A DNA stretch of 49,776 nucleotides, from NCBI GenBank assembly GCA_026984835.1, contig JALSRI010000146.1, positions 1 through 49,776 of the forward strand, given 5' to 3'. Shown here one piece after another: positions 34,363 through 43,991 of the stretch. The translations under genes and the position numbers were made by a program. The notes under the pieces were generated by a model. The model saw nothing but the letters and a program-made list of their open reading frames with translations. It did no database searches and was not told the DNA's origin. This DNA is from Thiohalobacter sp. GTDB taxonomy: Bacteria; Pseudomonadota; Gammaproteobacteria; DSM-19610. Position 1 is the first letter of the stretch. The number at the start of each line of letters is the position of its first letter.

Positions 34363-35355
34363 GTGGATACCGAAGACAAGGTCGCCTTCCTGCGCCAGAC
34401 CGAGGCCTACCCCGACCGGCCCGCGCAGGTCGAGGTGGTCGAGACCCACATGGCCTGGGTGTTCCTGACCGACCGCCTGGTCTACAAGATGAAGAAACCG
34501 GTGCGGTACGAGTTTCTCGACTTCAGCACCCTGGAACGGCGGCGGCTGGACTGCGAGGCGGAAGTACGCCTCAACCGCCGCCTGGCGCCGGACGTCTACC
34601 TCGGCAGCGTGGCGCTGACCCGCGAGGCCGGCGGCCGGCTGCGACTGGAGGGCGACGGCGAGGTGGTCGAATGGCTGGTCAAGATGGTGCGCCTGCCCTC
34701 CGAGCGCATGCTGGACCGCATGATCGCGGCCGGCGACATCGATACGGACGCGCTGCAGGATGCCGCCGGCGTGCTGGCGAACTTCTATGCGCAGGCGCCG
34801 AGAGAACCCCTGTCACCGGATTTCCACCGGCAACGTTACGCACAGGGCATCGCCGACCATCACCGGCGACTGGCCGCCCACGGCCACGACCCGGCGCTGG
34901 CCGACAGGGTGCGCAAGGGCCTGCTGGCCTTCATCGCCAGGCGCCCGCAACTGCTGGAAGCGCGCGCCCGGGCGGGGCGCATCGTCGAGGCCCACGGCGA
35001 CCTGCGGCCTGAACACCTGTGCCTCATCGAGCCACCGGTCTTCATCGACTGCCTGGAGTTCAACCGCGCCTTCCGGCTGCTGGATCCGGCCGACGAACTC
35101 GCCTTCCTGGCCATGGAATGCGAGTTCGGGGGCGCCGCCCAGGCCGGCGATATCCTGTTCGAAACCTGTACCGCGCGCCTCCGCGACCGACCGGAGCCGG
35201 TGCTGGTGCACTTCTACAAGGCGTTCCGCGCACAACTGCGGGCGGCCCTGTCCATCGCCCATCTGGGCGACCACCCGCGCGGCCCGGAGTCGAAGTGGAT
35301 CGAAAAGACACGGCGCTACCTGCAACTGGCGATCACCCACCTGGAACACCTGTAG
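34363..35355 (+). CDS. APH-fold kinase-like protein (COG2187 type), 330 aa
   Basis: This is an aminoglycoside-phosphotransferase-fold protein. The catalytic loop reads HGDLRPEHLCL (about residue 211) and the following FIDCLEFN holds the metal-binding Asp. The N-terminal lobe has the VYKMKKPVRYEFLDFSTLERR motif. In related two-domain proteins an AAA_33 P-loop kinase domain usually follows; here the protein stops after LEHL, exactly where the REP array begins, and the TAG stop is part of the REP GTAG tetranucleotide (35352-35355). The start is GTG 34363, since no ATG fits. Function unknown; COG2187 proteins are often linked to nucleotide or sugar metabolism. Confidence 0.8.
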   Translation: MDTEDKVAFLRQTEAYPDRPAQVEVVETHMAWVFLTDRLVYKMKKPVRYEFLDFSTLERRRLDCEAEVRLNRRLAPDVYLGSVALTREAGGRLRLEGDGEVVEWLVKMVRLPSERMLDRMIAAGDIDTDALQDAAGVLANFYAQAPREPLSPDFHRQRYAQGIADHHRRLAAHGHDPALADRVRKGLLAFIARRPQLLEARARAGRIVEAHGDLRPEHLCLIEPPVFIDCLEFNRAFRLLDPADELAFLAMECEFGGAAQAGDILFETCTARLRDRPEPVLVHFYKAFRAQLRAALSIAHLGDHPRGPESKWIEKTRRYLQLAITHLEHL

Positions 35356-36036
35356 GAGCGGGCTCGCCCGCGAACCCGGTGCGGCCGGGGCGACGGGTCG
35401 GTGGCCGCCGGGCCCATCGCGGCCGGAGGCCGCTCCTACAGGGCGGTGCTGCGAACAGGGCTGGTCTCCTGTAGGAGCGGGCTTGCCCGCGATCCCGGCG
35501 CAGCCGGGGCGACCGGGCGGGGGCCACCGGACCCATCGCGGCCGGAGGCCGCTCCTACAGGGCGGTGCTGCGAACAGGGCTGGTCTCCTGTAGGAGCGGG
35601 CTTGCCCGCGATCCCGGCGCAGCCGGAGTGACCGGTCGGGGGCCGCCGGACCCATCGCGGCCGGAGGCCGCTCCTACAGGGCGGTGCTGCGAACAGGGAT
35701 GGTCTCCTGTAGGAGCGGGCTTGCCCGCGATCCCGGCGCAGCCGGGGTGACCGGTCGGGGGCCGCCGGAACCATCGCGGCCGGAGGCCGCTCCTACACGG
35801 CGGTACCGCGAACAGGGGTGGTCTCCTGTAGGAGCGGGCTTGCCCGCGATCCCGGCGCAGCCGGGGCGACGGGTCGGGGGCCACCGGACCCATCGCGGCC
35901 GGAGGCCGCTCCTACAGGGCGGTGCTGCGAACACGGGTGGTCTCTTGTAGGAGCGGGCTCGCCCGCGATGCCGGCGCAGCCGGCACCCCGCCCGGGCGGC
36001 CGCCGGCCTTCGCCGCCAGGGCCGCTCCTGCGGGAC
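35352..36036 (+). repeat. Tandem REP array 1: exact 119-bp units (six unit starts, five complete)
   Basis: Unit starts (GTAGGAGCGGGC) are at 35352, 35471, 35590, 35709, 35828 and 35947, every 119 bp. The last unit is degenerate. Each unit has three hairpins: GAGCGGGC-TT-GCCCGC, CCCGGC-GCA-GCCGGG-like, and an inverted REP GCGGCC-GGA-GGCCGC followed by TCCTAC. A linker specific to this locus follows (GGCGGTGCTGCGAACAGG then GGTCTCCT). The array fills the whole gap between two convergent genes. Long ORFs through it, on both strands, are repeat-generated and not genes. Confidence 0.92.
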
Positions 36037-36056
36037 GCGGGGACGATGCCGGAAGT

Positions 36057-37034
36057 TCAGTCGGCCATCAGCTCCACCAGCGACCCGCCCTCGTGCAGGC
36101 GGCGGATGGTCTCGGCGAACAACGGCGCCGTATCCAGCACCGTCAGCTTGCGCGCCACGAAGTCATCGGGAAGCCGGAACGGCGGTACGCTGTCGGTGAC
36201 GACCAGTGCCCGCAGCGCAGGCAGGTCCAGTTTCTGATCTGCACCGGGCATGAACAGGCCATGGGTGGCGGCGGCCAGCACGCGCCCCGCCCCCCCGGCG
36301 TGGCAGGCCTCGACCGTCCGCGCCAGGGTGGTGCCGCCGACCACCATGTCATCGATGACGACGACGGTCCGGCCGGCCACCTCACCCACCAGCGCCTCGC
36401 CGCTGACCACGCCGGCGCTGCGCTTCTTCTCCATGAAGGCCGCGCCGACCTCGCGGCCAAGCCGTTTCGCCAGGGTCTCGCGGAAACGTTCCGCGCGCTT
36501 GACGCCGCCGATGTCCGGCGACACCACCACCACATCCTGGTCACCCAGCAGTGGCACGAAATGCCCGGCGAACAGCGGCCGCGCCTCCAGGTGCTCGGTG
36601 CGGCAGCGGAAGGCGTTCTGGTAGGCGGCCAGGTTGTGCACGTCCAGGGTGACCACGGCGTCGACGCCGACCGCCTCGAACAGCGCCGCCACGTAGCGGG
36701 TCGTGACCGGATCGCGGGACTTGGTCTTGCGGTCCTTGCGCGCGTAGCACAGGTAGGGCAGCACGGCAGTGACCCGCGCCGCGGCGGCGTCGCGCAGGGC
36801 GCCGAGGAAGAACAGCAGCCGCACCAGCTTGTCGTTGACGGTCCGCCCGGCGTCGCCGTACAAGGAGCACAGGACGTAGACGTCGGCGCCGCGCACGTTC
36901 TCCAGCGGCCGCATCTTGTGCTCGCCGTCCTCGAAGGCGCGTTCCTCGAGTGCCGCGAGTTCGATGCCGAGCCGCGCGGCCACGCGCCTGCCCCGCTCGC
37001 GGTCGCCGCCGGGGGCGAACAGCCGCAGGGTCAC
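36057..37034 (-). CDS. Ribose-phosphate diphosphokinase (PRPP synthetase) homologue, 325 aa
   Basis: This forms or breaks PRPP from ribose 5-phosphate and ATP. The family blocks are [90 protein letters not shown] and the PRPP loop [17 protein letters not shown]. The canonical bacterial loop is usually written VDDMIDTAGT, so this is a divergent member, and the housekeeping prs is presumably elsewhere. The start is GTG 37034, overlapping the upstream hydrolase stop by 4 bp (GTGA). The gene belongs to a leftward unit with phosphoribosyltransferase, DUF5335 and hydrolase genes. Confidence 0.85.
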   Translation of the reverse strand: MTLRLFAPGGDRERGRRVAARLGIELAALEERAFEDGEHKMRPLENVRGADVYVLCSLYGDAGRTVNDKLVRLLFFLGALRDAAAARVTAVLPYLCYARKDRKTKSRDPVTTRYVAALFEAVGVDAVVTLDVHNLAAYQNAFRCRTEHLEARPLFAGHFVPLLGDQDVVVVSPDIGGVKRAERFRETLAKRLGREVGAAFMEKKRSAGVVSGEALVGEVAGRTVVVIDDMVVGGTTLARTVEACHAGGAGRVLAAATHGLFMPGADQKLDLPALRALVVTDSVPPFRLPDDFVARKLTVLDTAPLFAETIRRLHEGGSLVELMAD

Positions 37035-37702
37035 GCCGCCTCCGCCGGCAGGTAGTGCAGGAACCAGTCCCGCGCCAGCGCCGCCACCCGTTCCAGCGCG
37101 CCGGGCTCCTCGAACAGGTGGGTGGCGCCCGGCACGATCTCGAGTTTCCAGGGGCCACCCAAGGCGCGGCTGGCCTCGCGGTTCATCTCGATCACCGGGG
37201 TGTCCCAACCGCCGACGATGAGCAGCGTCGGCGCGCGCACCTGCGGCAGGGCCGGCATGGCCAGGTCCGGACGGCCGCCGCGCGACACCACCGCGCGCAC
37301 CCGCTGCGGCCGCGCCGCGGCGGCGTTCAGGGCCGCGGCCGCGCCGGTGCTGGCGCCGAACAGTCCCGTGCCCGGCCCGGCCAGGCCGGGCTGCTGCTCC
37401 AGCCAGTCGAGGGTGGCGACGGTGCGCTCGCTGAGCAGGCCGATATCGAAACGGAACTCGCGCGTCACGACATCGACCTCGTGTTCTTCGGGTGTGAGCA
37501 GGTCGAACAGGAGGGTGGCCAGGCCGCCCTGGTTGAGCACCTGCGCCACGTAGCGGTTGCGGGAACTGAAGCGGCTGCTGCCACTGCCGTGCACGAACAC
37601 CACCAGCCCGGCGGCCGCCTCAGGCAGCGTCAGCGTGCCGGGCAGCGATACGGTGCCGGCCTGTACCAGTACCTCGCTCACCGTCACTTCGGGTGTCGTC
37701 AT
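37031..37702 (-). CDS. Alpha/beta hydrolase (dienelactone hydrolase-like), 223 aa
   Basis: This is a small cytoplasmic hydrolase. The nucleophile elbow is [13 protein letters not shown] (GASTG, about residue 117), the acid follows in [11 protein letters not shown] and the His in [11 protein letters not shown] (about 190). The N-terminal strand pattern ([16 protein letters not shown]) fits the dienelactone hydrolase/COG1073 type. The start was placed at ATG 37702 (MTTPEVT), with CAGGG upstream. Extension to 37855 is unsupported. Substrate unknown. It overlaps the PRPP synthetase homologue by 4 bp, and DUF5335 lies 31 bp upstream. Confidence 0.85.
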   Translation of the reverse strand: MTTPEVTVSEVLVQAGTVSLPGTLTLPEAAAGLVVFVHGSGSSRFSSRNRYVAQVLNQGGLATLLFDLLTPEEHEVDVVTREFRFDIGLLSERTVATLDWLEQQPGLAGPGTGLFGASTGAAAALNAAAARPQRVRAVVSRGGRPDLAMPALPQVRAPTLLIVGGWDTPVIEMNREASRALGGPWKLEIVPGATHLFEEPGALERVAALARDWFLHYLPAEAA

Positions 37703-37733
37703 AACACTACCCTGCCTCCCGGCTCGCGCCGGC

Positions 37734-38147
37734 CTACAGTTCGGTCTCGGCCAGCCCGTCCAGCGCCTCGGGCACGGCTGGCGCACGAAACTCCACCAGG
37801 GTGCTGGTTCCGTCGCGGGCGTCGATGCGCAGACCGAGATGGGCGCCGTTCTCACGCTCGCGGATCAGCCGCACCACGTCGGGAACGGCGAAGTCTCCCG
37901 TCTCCCCGGCCTCGCCCACCGTCACCGTCATCTGCATCTCGCCACCCTGCTCGTCGCAGGCGACCTGCCGCAGCGGCCGGTTCTCCGCCAGCAGCTCGCC
38001 CGCCGCCAGGGCGGCGGCGCGATCCTGTTCCAGCCGGCCGGTTTCCACCCGGCGCACGTTGACCAGCCAGCCGTGGTGCTCGCGGCCGAAGGTCTCGCAG
38101 CGTTGCCGCCACTGGTCGCGGGGGACTTCGATGTCGGTTTCGGTCAT
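37734..38147 (-). CDS. DUF5335 family protein, 137 aa
   Basis: The family is recognised from the first residues (EVPRDQWRQRCETFGREHHGWLVNVRRVE), where DQW-x5-F-x4-HGWLV is characteristic. The remainder is beta-rich (MTVTVGEAGETGDFAVPDVVRLI ... LVEFRAPA). Cytoplasmic, no membrane segment. It lies 31 bp upstream of the hydrolase and 114 bp downstream of the phosphoribosyltransferase gene. Function not known. Confidence 0.8.
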   Translation of the reverse strand: MTETDIEVPRDQWRQRCETFGREHHGWLVNVRRVETGRLEQDRAAALAAGELLAENRPLRQVACDEQGGEMQMTVTVGEAGETGDFAVPDVVRLIRERENGAHLGLRIDARDGTSTLVEFRAPAVPEALDGLAETEL

Positions 38148-38261
38148 GGCGCCTGTCTCCGGGAGGTGATGTGTCGGGCCGCCGCCTTCTTTCGAGCGGG
38201 GCCATCCCTGCCGTTCCGCTCCGTCCGGGTCGTGGCCGCCGGGCGGTCATGGCGGGGTTCG

Positions 38262-38912
38262 TCAGGGCTTCTTCCAGTGGTTCTCCAGAATCTGTTGCAC
38301 TTCCTGGTCGGATACCTGGCTGAAATCGACGTACCACTGGCCGATGGCCATGAAGGGTTCGGGCTGGTAGAGGCACACCACCTCGTCCACCAGCCGCGCC
38401 AGGCGGCGCACCGTGTCGGGCGGCGCCACCGGCACCGCCACCACCACGCAGGCGGGCTTCTGCGCCCGCACCGCATCGATGGCGGCGTGCATGGTCGCAC
38501 CGGTGGCCAGGCCGTCGTCCACCAGGATCACGCAGCGGCCTTCGAGATCCGGCCGGGGCCGGTCGCCGCGGTAGGCGCGCTCGCGCCTTTGCAGTTCCCG
38601 GCGTTCCTCCTCGACCACCGCTTCGATGGCGGCGGGGCCGACGCCGCTGCTGGCCACCACGTCCTCGTTCATGACCATGACATCGCCACTGGCGATGGCG
38701 CCCATGGCCAGTTCGCGGTAGCCGGGCACGCCCAGCTTGCGCACCAGCATGAGATCCAGCTCCGCGCCCAGGGCATCGGCGATCTCGGCTGCCACCGGCA
38801 CGCCACCGCGTGGCAGCGCCAGCACGACGACGTCGCCGCGCCCCCCGTAACGGGCCAGCGCCTCCGCCAGCGCCCGCCCGGCGGCCCGGCGATCCGGAAT
38901 CGGCAGTTCCAT
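38262..38912 (-). CDS. Phosphoribosyltransferase family protein, 216 aa
   Basis: The Rossmann-like PRTase core has an N-terminal hood segment (DVVVLALPRGGVPVAAEIADALGAELDLMLVRKLG) and the PRPP-binding loop CVILVDDGLATGATMHAAID (about residues 127-140). A C-terminal region ends in the FSQVSDQEVQQILENHW helix seen in COG1926-type PRTases. The start was placed at ATG 38912 with GGTGGAGAG upstream. COG1926 PRTases are often found fused or linked to dienelactone-type hydrolases, as in this operon. The substrate base is not determined. A candidate oxygen-responsive promoter lies upstream. Confidence 0.88.
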   Translation of the reverse strand: MELPIPDRRAAGRALAEALARYGGRGDVVVLALPRGGVPVAAEIADALGAELDLMLVRKLGVPGYRELAMGAIASGDVMVMNEDVVASSGVGPAAIEAVVEEERRELQRRERAYRGDRPRPDLEGRCVILVDDGLATGATMHAAIDAVRAQKPACVVVAVPVAPPDTVRRLARLVDEVVCLYQPEPFMAIGQWYVDFSQVSDQEVQQILENHWKKP

Positions 38913-38940
38913 GGCTCTCCACCCCGATGGTCGGACCCCA

Positions 38941-38981
38941 AGCATAGCAAAGCCTACGCCCCCGTCATTGACCTCCATCAA
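38941..38981 (-). promoter_or_regulatory. Candidate FNR/Anr-activated promoter of the phosphoribosyltransferase unit
   Basis: Leftward, the box TTGATGGAGGTCAA (38981-38968) matches TTGAT-N4-ATCAA at nine of ten positions. A TATGCT -10-like hexamer (38946-38941) gives a transcription start near 38934, so the box centre falls at about -40.5 to -41.5, the class II activator position. No -35 hexamer is evident between box and -10, as expected for such promoters. The start codon is about 22 bp further on. Confidence 0.5.
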
Positions 38982-39052
38982 CGCCCCGACGAACCCGACC
39001 ACGGCAGCCCGGCGGCCGCCGTCGAAACGCCGCTTCGGGGGAGACAGGCGGA

Positions 39053-40273
39053 TCAGCCCACCAGTTGGTTGAGGTTGAAGATCGGCAGCAGGATGGCCAG
39101 CACGATGACGAGCACCACGCCGCCCATGATCAGGATCAGCAGGGGCTCGAACAGGCCCATGATGGCGGAGATGAGGGTCTCGATTTCGCGTTCCTGGTTG
39201 ACGGCGGCGCGCTCCAGCATCTCTTCGAGCTTGCCGCTGGACTCGCCGCTGGCGATCAGGTGCACCATCATGGGCGGGAAGAAACCGCTCTTGTCCAGCG
39301 CGGCGTAGATGCTGGCGCCCTCGCGCACCAGGCGGATGGCGTCCTGCACCGCCTCGCGCATGGGCAGGTTGGTCATGACCTGGGCGGAGATGCGCAGGCC
39401 TTCGAGCACCGGCACGCCGCTGGCGGTGACGATGCTGAAGGTGCGCGCGAAGCGCCCGGCGTTGACGCCGCGCACCAGCCGCGCGATCAGCGGCAGGCGC
39501 AGCAGCAGCAGGTGGAAACGGCGTCGCGGCCCCTCCTGGCGCAACAGCGCGGCGAAGCCGAAGCCGGCCGCCACCAGCAGCGCCAGCAGCCACAGGCCCC
39601 AGCCGCGCAGGAAGTCGCTCATGGCGATCAGGGCCTTGGTCAGGCCCGGCAGCTCCTGGCCGATGTTGTCGAACACCTGCACCACCTGCGGCACCACGTA
39701 GGTCATCAGGCCGATGACCACGGCGATGGCCACCAGCGTCAGCAGCGCCGGGTAGAACAGCGCCAGCTGGATTTTCTGCTGCATCTGCTGGCGCGCCTCG
39801 CTGTAGTCGGCCAGCCGCTCCAGCACCACGTCGAGGTGGCCGGACTGCTCGCCGGCCGCCACCGTGGTGCGGTACAGCTCGGGAAACACGTGCGGGAAGT
39901 CACCCAGGCCGGTGGCCAGGGTGTGGCCTTCCATGACCCGCGAGCGCACCGCCAGCAGCATGCTCTTGAGGCGCGCCTTTTCGTTCTGCTGCGACGCCGC
40001 CAGCAGGGCTTCCTCCAGCGGCATGCCGGAGCGCACCAGGGTCGCGAGCTGGCGCGTGATGAGGGCCAGGTCGGTGGAGCTGACGCCGCGGCGCAGGGCG
40101 AAGCCGCGCTTGCGGCGGCCCTGCTGTTCGCGCCCGGCGGTCTCCTGCACCTCCACCGGCACCCAGCCCTGCTCGCGCAACTGCTGGCGCACCTGGCGGG
40201 CGGTGTCGCCTTCCAGGACGCCCTTCTTCTCGCGGCCGCTGGCGTCGAGGGCGACGTATTCGAAGGCGCCCAT
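39053..40273 (-). CDS. gspF: Type II secretion system inner-membrane protein GspF, 406 aa
   Basis: This is the polytopic platform protein of the type II secretion system. Two GspF domains are seen: residues about 70-195 (LALITRQLATLVRSGMPLEEALLAAS) and about 275-395 (ARTFSIVTASGVPVLEGLRISA). The membrane helices (LALFYPALLTLVAIAVVIGLMTYV; WGLWLLALLVAAGFGFAALL; LFEPLLILIMGGVVLVIVLAIL) are in the expected places. It is fourth in the gspC-D-E-F order and is separated from gspE by a 158-bp gap that contains an inserted palindromic repeat. Confidence 0.95.
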   Translation of the reverse strand: MGAFEYVALDASGREKKGVLEGDTARQVRQQLREQGWVPVEVQETAGREQQGRRKRGFALRRGVSSTDLALITRQLATLVRSGMPLEEALLAASQQNEKARLKSMLLAVRSRVMEGHTLATGLGDFPHVFPELYRTTVAAGEQSGHLDVVLERLADYSEARQQMQQKIQLALFYPALLTLVAIAVVIGLMTYVVPQVVQVFDNIGQELPGLTKALIAMSDFLRGWGLWLLALLVAAGFGFAALLRQEGPRRRFHLLLLRLPLIARLVRGVNAGRFARTFSIVTASGVPVLEGLRISAQVMTNLPMREAVQDAIRLVREGASIYAALDKSGFFPPMMVHLIASGESSGKLEEMLERAAVNQEREIETLISAIMGLFEPLLILIMGGVVLVIVLAILLPIFNLNQLVG

Positions 40274-40298
40274 GTCAGGCTTTTCTCCGAGGGGGGGT

Positions 40299-40391
40299 TA
40301 TGGCCACAGAAAGCACGGCTTCGGGGGGCGCGCTGTGCGCGCCACCCCGAAAAGGAAATTGTCCGTGCTTTCCGTGTTTTCCGTGGCTATC
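40299..40391. repeat. Palindromic MITE-like repeat in the gspE-gspF gap
   Basis: Outer arms ATGGCCAC-A-GAAAGCACGG (40300-40318) and CCGTGCTTTCCGTG plus GTGGCTAT (to 40391) face each other, with an extra TTTTCC in the right arm. The inside holds a second hairpin of about 14 bp with one bulge (TTCGGGGGGCGCGC / GCGCGCC-A-CCCCGAA). This has the look of a dispersed non-autonomous repeat; it has no coding capacity and the two gsp genes lie directly either side. Confidence 0.65.
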
Positions 40392-40431
40392 CATCCTTTC
40401 CCCGCCATGCCCCCGATACCAGACCGCCCCG

Positions 40432-41961
40432 TCAGCCTTCGCGGCTGACCCGCAGCACTTCTTCCATGGTGGTCTCGCCGGCCAGCACCCGGCGCCAGCC
40501 GTCCTGGCGCATGCTCGGCGAATACTGGCGCACGTGGGCCTCGAGCCGGTGCTCGCTGGAACCGTCGTGGATCATGGTGCGCAGCTCGTCGTCCACCTCG
40601 ATGAGCTCGTAGATGCCGGTGCGCCCCCGGTAACCGAGCTGGTTGCATTCCGGGCAGCCGACGGCGCGGTACAGCGTGGGCGGGTTGGCGGCATCGACAC
40701 CCAGCACTTCGCAATCGGTCGCCGAGGCCGTGTAGGCTTCCTTGCAACGGTCGCACAGCACCCGCACCAGGCGCTGGGCCAGCACGCCGATGAGGCTGGA
40801 CGAAAGCAGGAAGGGCTCGACGCCCATGTCGCGCAGGCGGGTGACGGCGCCGACGGCGCTGTTGGTGTGCAGGGTGGAGAACACCAGGTGGCCGGTGAGA
40901 CTGGCCTGGACGGCGATCTCGGCCGTTTCCAGGTCGCGGATCTCGCCCACCATCACCACGTCCGGATCCTGGCGCAGGATGGCGCGCAGGCCGCGCGCGA
41001 AGCTCATGTCGACCTTGGAGTTGACCTGGGTCTGGCCGATGCCGTCCAGGTAGTACTCGATGGGGTCCTCGACCGTCATGATGTTGCGACGCTTGTTGTT
41101 GAGCCGCTCCAGCGCCGCGTACAGCGTGGTGGTCTTGCCGGAGCCGGTCGGACCGGTCACCAGCATGATGCCGTGCGGCTTCTGGATGATGCGGTCCATG
41201 ACCTCGCGGGTGTCCGCCGCCATGCCCAGGTGCTCCAGGTCCAGGCGGCCGGCCTGCTTGTCCAGCAGCCGCAGCACCACCCGTTCGCCGTGGCCCGACG
41301 GCAGGGTGGAGACGCGCACGTCGACGGCGCGGCCGGCCACCCTGAGCGAGATACGGCCGTCCTGGGGCAGCCGCTTCTCGGCGATGTCGAGCCTGGCCAT
41401 GACCTTGATGCGCGACACCAGCAGCGGCGCCAGCACCCGCTGCGGCTGCAGCACCTCGCGCAGCACGCCGTCGACGCGGAAACGCACCACCAGGCGGTTC
41501 TCGAAGGGCTCGATATGGATGTCGGAAGCGTTCTCCTTCACCGCCTCGGTCAGCAAGGCATTGATGAGGCGGATGATGGGGGCGTCGTCCTCGCTCTCCA
41601 GCAGGTCCTCGGTCTGCGGCAGGGCCTGGGCGACCTCGAACAGGTCGAGGTCCTCGCCCAGGTCTTCCATCATCTGCATGGCTTCGCTGGAGCCCTGCTC
41701 GTAGGTCGAAGCCAGCAGCTCGTCGAAGCGCTCGGCGTCCACCTTCTCGAGCCGCAGCGGGCAGCCGAGGAAGCGGCGCACCTCGATCAGCGCCTCGGGG
41801 TCGGCCTGGGGGCCCAGCACCACCCGCGCGCGGCCGTCGTCGATGCCGGACACCAGCACGCCGTGGCGCTTGGCGAACACGAAGGGCGGCCGCCAGCCCT
41901 GCGCCCGGCCGGTATCGGCCTCCACCGCTTCTTCCAGGGTTTCCAGGCCGGCGTCACTCAT
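40432..41961 (-). CDS. gspE: Type II secretion ATPase GspE, 509 aa
   Basis: This ATPase powers pseudopilus assembly and extension. The Walker A motif is [10 protein letters not shown] (about residue 267). The Asp box, Walker B ([19 protein letters not shown]) and His box (VFSTLHTN) follow, then the four-Cys zinc motif CDRC ... CPEC. An N-terminal GspE_N domain is present (residues about 1-130). The start was set at ATG 41961 ([11 protein letters not shown]), which overlaps the gspD stop by 8 bp. A longer start would extend into gspD. Confidence 0.95.
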   Translation of the reverse strand: MSDAGLETLEEAVEADTGRAQGWRPPFVFAKRHGVLVSGIDDGRARVVLGPQADPEALIEVRRFLGCPLRLEKVDAERFDELLASTYEQGSSEAMQMMEDLGEDLDLFEVAQALPQTEDLLESEDDAPIIRLINALLTEAVKENASDIHIEPFENRLVVRFRVDGVLREVLQPQRVLAPLLVSRIKVMARLDIAEKRLPQDGRISLRVAGRAVDVRVSTLPSGHGERVVLRLLDKQAGRLDLEHLGMAADTREVMDRIIQKPHGIMLVTGPTGSGKTTTLYAALERLNNKRRNIMTVEDPIEYYLDGIGQTQVNSKVDMSFARGLRAILRQDPDVVMVGEIRDLETAEIAVQASLTGHLVFSTLHTNSAVGAVTRLRDMGVEPFLLSSSLIGVLAQRLVRVLCDRCKEAYTASATDCEVLGVDAANPPTLYRAVGCPECNQLGYRGRTGIYELIEVDDELRTMIHDGSSEHRLEAHVRQYSPSMRQDGWRRVLAGETTMEEVLRVSREG

Positions 41962-43960
41962 CGTCCGGGGGCGGCGGCGCGCTCTTGCCGGCCGGGGCTG
42001 CCGATTCGGACTCCTCGAACGGCGGCGGCAGCTCCAGCAGTTCACTCATGGACGGCAGCTTGGGCGGCCTGGCGCCGGGCAACAGCGGCACGCCCTCCTG
42101 GTGGGCCTCGAACTGGCGGGCGCGCATGAAGTTGTACTTGCTGGAGGTATAGCGGTTGCTGGTCGCCGTGTCATTGAGGATGGTCGGGTGGATGAAGACC
42201 ATCAGGTTGGACTTGTCGCGGTTGGTGGAATGGGCCCGGAACAGGTAGCCCAGCAGGGGGATGTCGCCCAGGAAGGGCACCTTCTGCTCGGTTTCGCGGA
42301 TGCGGTCCTCGATCAGGCCGCCCAGCACGATGATCTGGCCGTCCTCCACCATGACGTTGGTCTTGATGGAGCGCTTGTCGGTGATGATGTCGGCGGCGCT
42401 GGCGGAATCGGAGATGGACGACACTTCCTGCTCGATCTCCATGACGATGGCGTTGCCCTCGTTGATCTGGGGCTTGATCTTGAGGGTGATGCCGACGTCC
42501 TGGCGCTGGATGGTCTGGAAGGGGTTGGTGGCGCCCGAGGTCGCGCCGGTATTGGTGAACGAGCCGGTGACAAAGGGCACGTTCTGGCCCACCACGATCT
42601 CGGCCTCCTCGTTGTCCAGCGTGACCAGCGACGGTGTCGACAGGATATTGGTGTCGCCGTCGGCGGCCAGCGCCTGCAGCACGGCGCCGTAGTTGAGGCT
42701 GTTGCTGCCGAAACGGCCGCCGCCCAGCAGCAGGCCCGGCGCCAGGCCGCCGATGCTCTTGCTGAGCACGCCGGCGGCGATGTCGACGGCGCTGTTGCCG
42801 CTGTTGGTGAAGTTGGTGCCGCCGACCGGCGCGGTCTCGCCGGAACGGTCGAACACCAGCCACTGCACGCCCAGTTCACGCGCCTTGCGCTCGCTGACCT
42901 CGGCGATGATGGCGTCCACCAGCACCTGCTGGCGGCGGATGTCGAGCTGGCGGATGACCGATTCCAGCGCCCGCATGACGTCCGGCGGTGCCGTGATGAC
43001 CAGCGCATTGGTAGCCTCGTCGGCCTGGATGTCGAGCTGCTTGGCGGCGGCCGCCTTCGGCGCCTTGCCCTTGACCGCCTCGCCCTGGGTCTTGCCGACG
43101 CCGCGCAAGGTCTCCACGATGTCGGCCGCCTTGGCGTACTTCAGGTAGATCACCTTGGTGTTGCCGCCGCGCTCCAGCGGCGTATCGAGGTGGGAGATGA
43201 TGGCGCGCAGGCGCAGGCGGCTGGAGCGATCGCCGCCCAGCAGCACGCTGTTGGTGCGCTCGTCGGCCACCAGCGCCTGCTGGGCCACCGCCTGGCCCTT
43301 CTGGCCGGGCCGCGAACGCTCCAGGGCGGTGAGAATGCGCACCACCTCGACGGCCGAGGCATGCTGCAGGCGGATGACTTCGATCTCGGTGTCACCCACC
43401 TTGTCGATACGGCGGATAATGCTGACCAGCCGGGCCACGTTCTCGGCCCGGTCGGAGATGATCAACACGTTGGTGGAGGGATAGGCCGCCAGATGCCCCT
43501 GCTGTGGCACCAGCGGACGCAGGATGGGCACCAGCTGCGCGGCCGCCACGTTATCGATCTGCACCACGCGGGTCACCATCTGGTCTCCCCGACCCGGGTG
43601 CTGGTCGTCGACATTGGGTATGGCGTCCTGCTTGGCGCTGACATCCGGCACGATCTTGATGACCTCGCCGCTGGGCACGGCGGCGAAGCCGTGCACCTTG
43701 AGGATGGACAGGAACACCTGGTAGACCTCGTCGGCGTTCATCGGCTTGGAGGAGATGACCGTGACCTTGCCCTTGACGCGCGGGTCGACGATGAAATTCT
43801 TGCCCGTCACTTCCGCCACCGTGCCGATCAGGGCATTGATGTCCGCATCCTTGAGGTTGAGCGTGACGGTCTGCGCGGCCAGTGGCAGCGTCCAGGCCAG
43901 GCACAGCGCCACCAGCCAGGCACGCCAGCCAGCCCATTGCGCACGCATTCGATGATTCAC
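41954..43960 (-). CDS. gspD: Type II secretion system secretin GspD, 668 aa
   Basis: This is the outer-membrane secretin channel. A signal peptide ([16 protein letters not shown]) is followed by the N0 domain ([32 protein letters not shown]), the N1-N3 modules (repeating '[15 protein letters not shown] ... [21 protein letters not shown]' type blocks) and the secretin core with [16 protein letters not shown] ... [14 protein letters not shown], and an acidic/proline tail (PPPPDDE). A GTG start at 43960 was preferred since AGGGAG lies nine bases upstream; an internal ATG at 43948 is also possible. gspC ends 31 bp upstream. Confidence 0.95.
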   Translation of the reverse strand: MNHRMRAQWAGWRAWLVALCLAWTLPLAAQTVTLNLKDADINALIGTVAEVTGKNFIVDPRVKGKVTVISSKPMNADEVYQVFLSILKVHGFAAVPSGEVIKIVPDVSAKQDAIPNVDDQHPGRGDQMVTRVVQIDNVAAAQLVPILRPLVPQQGHLAAYPSTNVLIISDRAENVARLVSIIRRIDKVGDTEIEVIRLQHASAVEVVRILTALERSRPGQKGQAVAQQALVADERTNSVLLGGDRSSRLRLRAIISHLDTPLERGGNTKVIYLKYAKAADIVETLRGVGKTQGEAVKGKAPKAAAAKQLDIQADEATNALVITAPPDVMRALESVIRQLDIRRQQVLVDAIIAEVSERKARELGVQWLVFDRSGETAPVGGTNFTNSGNSAVDIAAGVLSKSIGGLAPGLLLGGGRFGSNSLNYGAVLQALAADGDTNILSTPSLVTLDNEEAEIVVGQNVPFVTGSFTNTGATSGATNPFQTIQRQDVGITLKIKPQINEGNAIVMEIEQEVSSISDSASAADIITDKRSIKTNVMVEDGQIIVLGGLIEDRIRETEQKVPFLGDIPLLGYLFRAHSTNRDKSNLMVFIHPTILNDTATSNRYTSSKYNFMRARQFEAHQEGVPLLPGARPPKLPSMSELLELPPPFEESESAAPAGKSAPPPPDDE

Positions 43961-43991
43961 TGGTTTGCGCTCCCTTGTTCCCGGTGCCGGC

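Noticed and set aside
35436-35893. Overlapping 112-aa minus-strand ORFs with repeating peptides within REP array 1
   Set aside because: Generated by the 119-bp repeat period; the same residues recur in rotated frames and no start signal is present.
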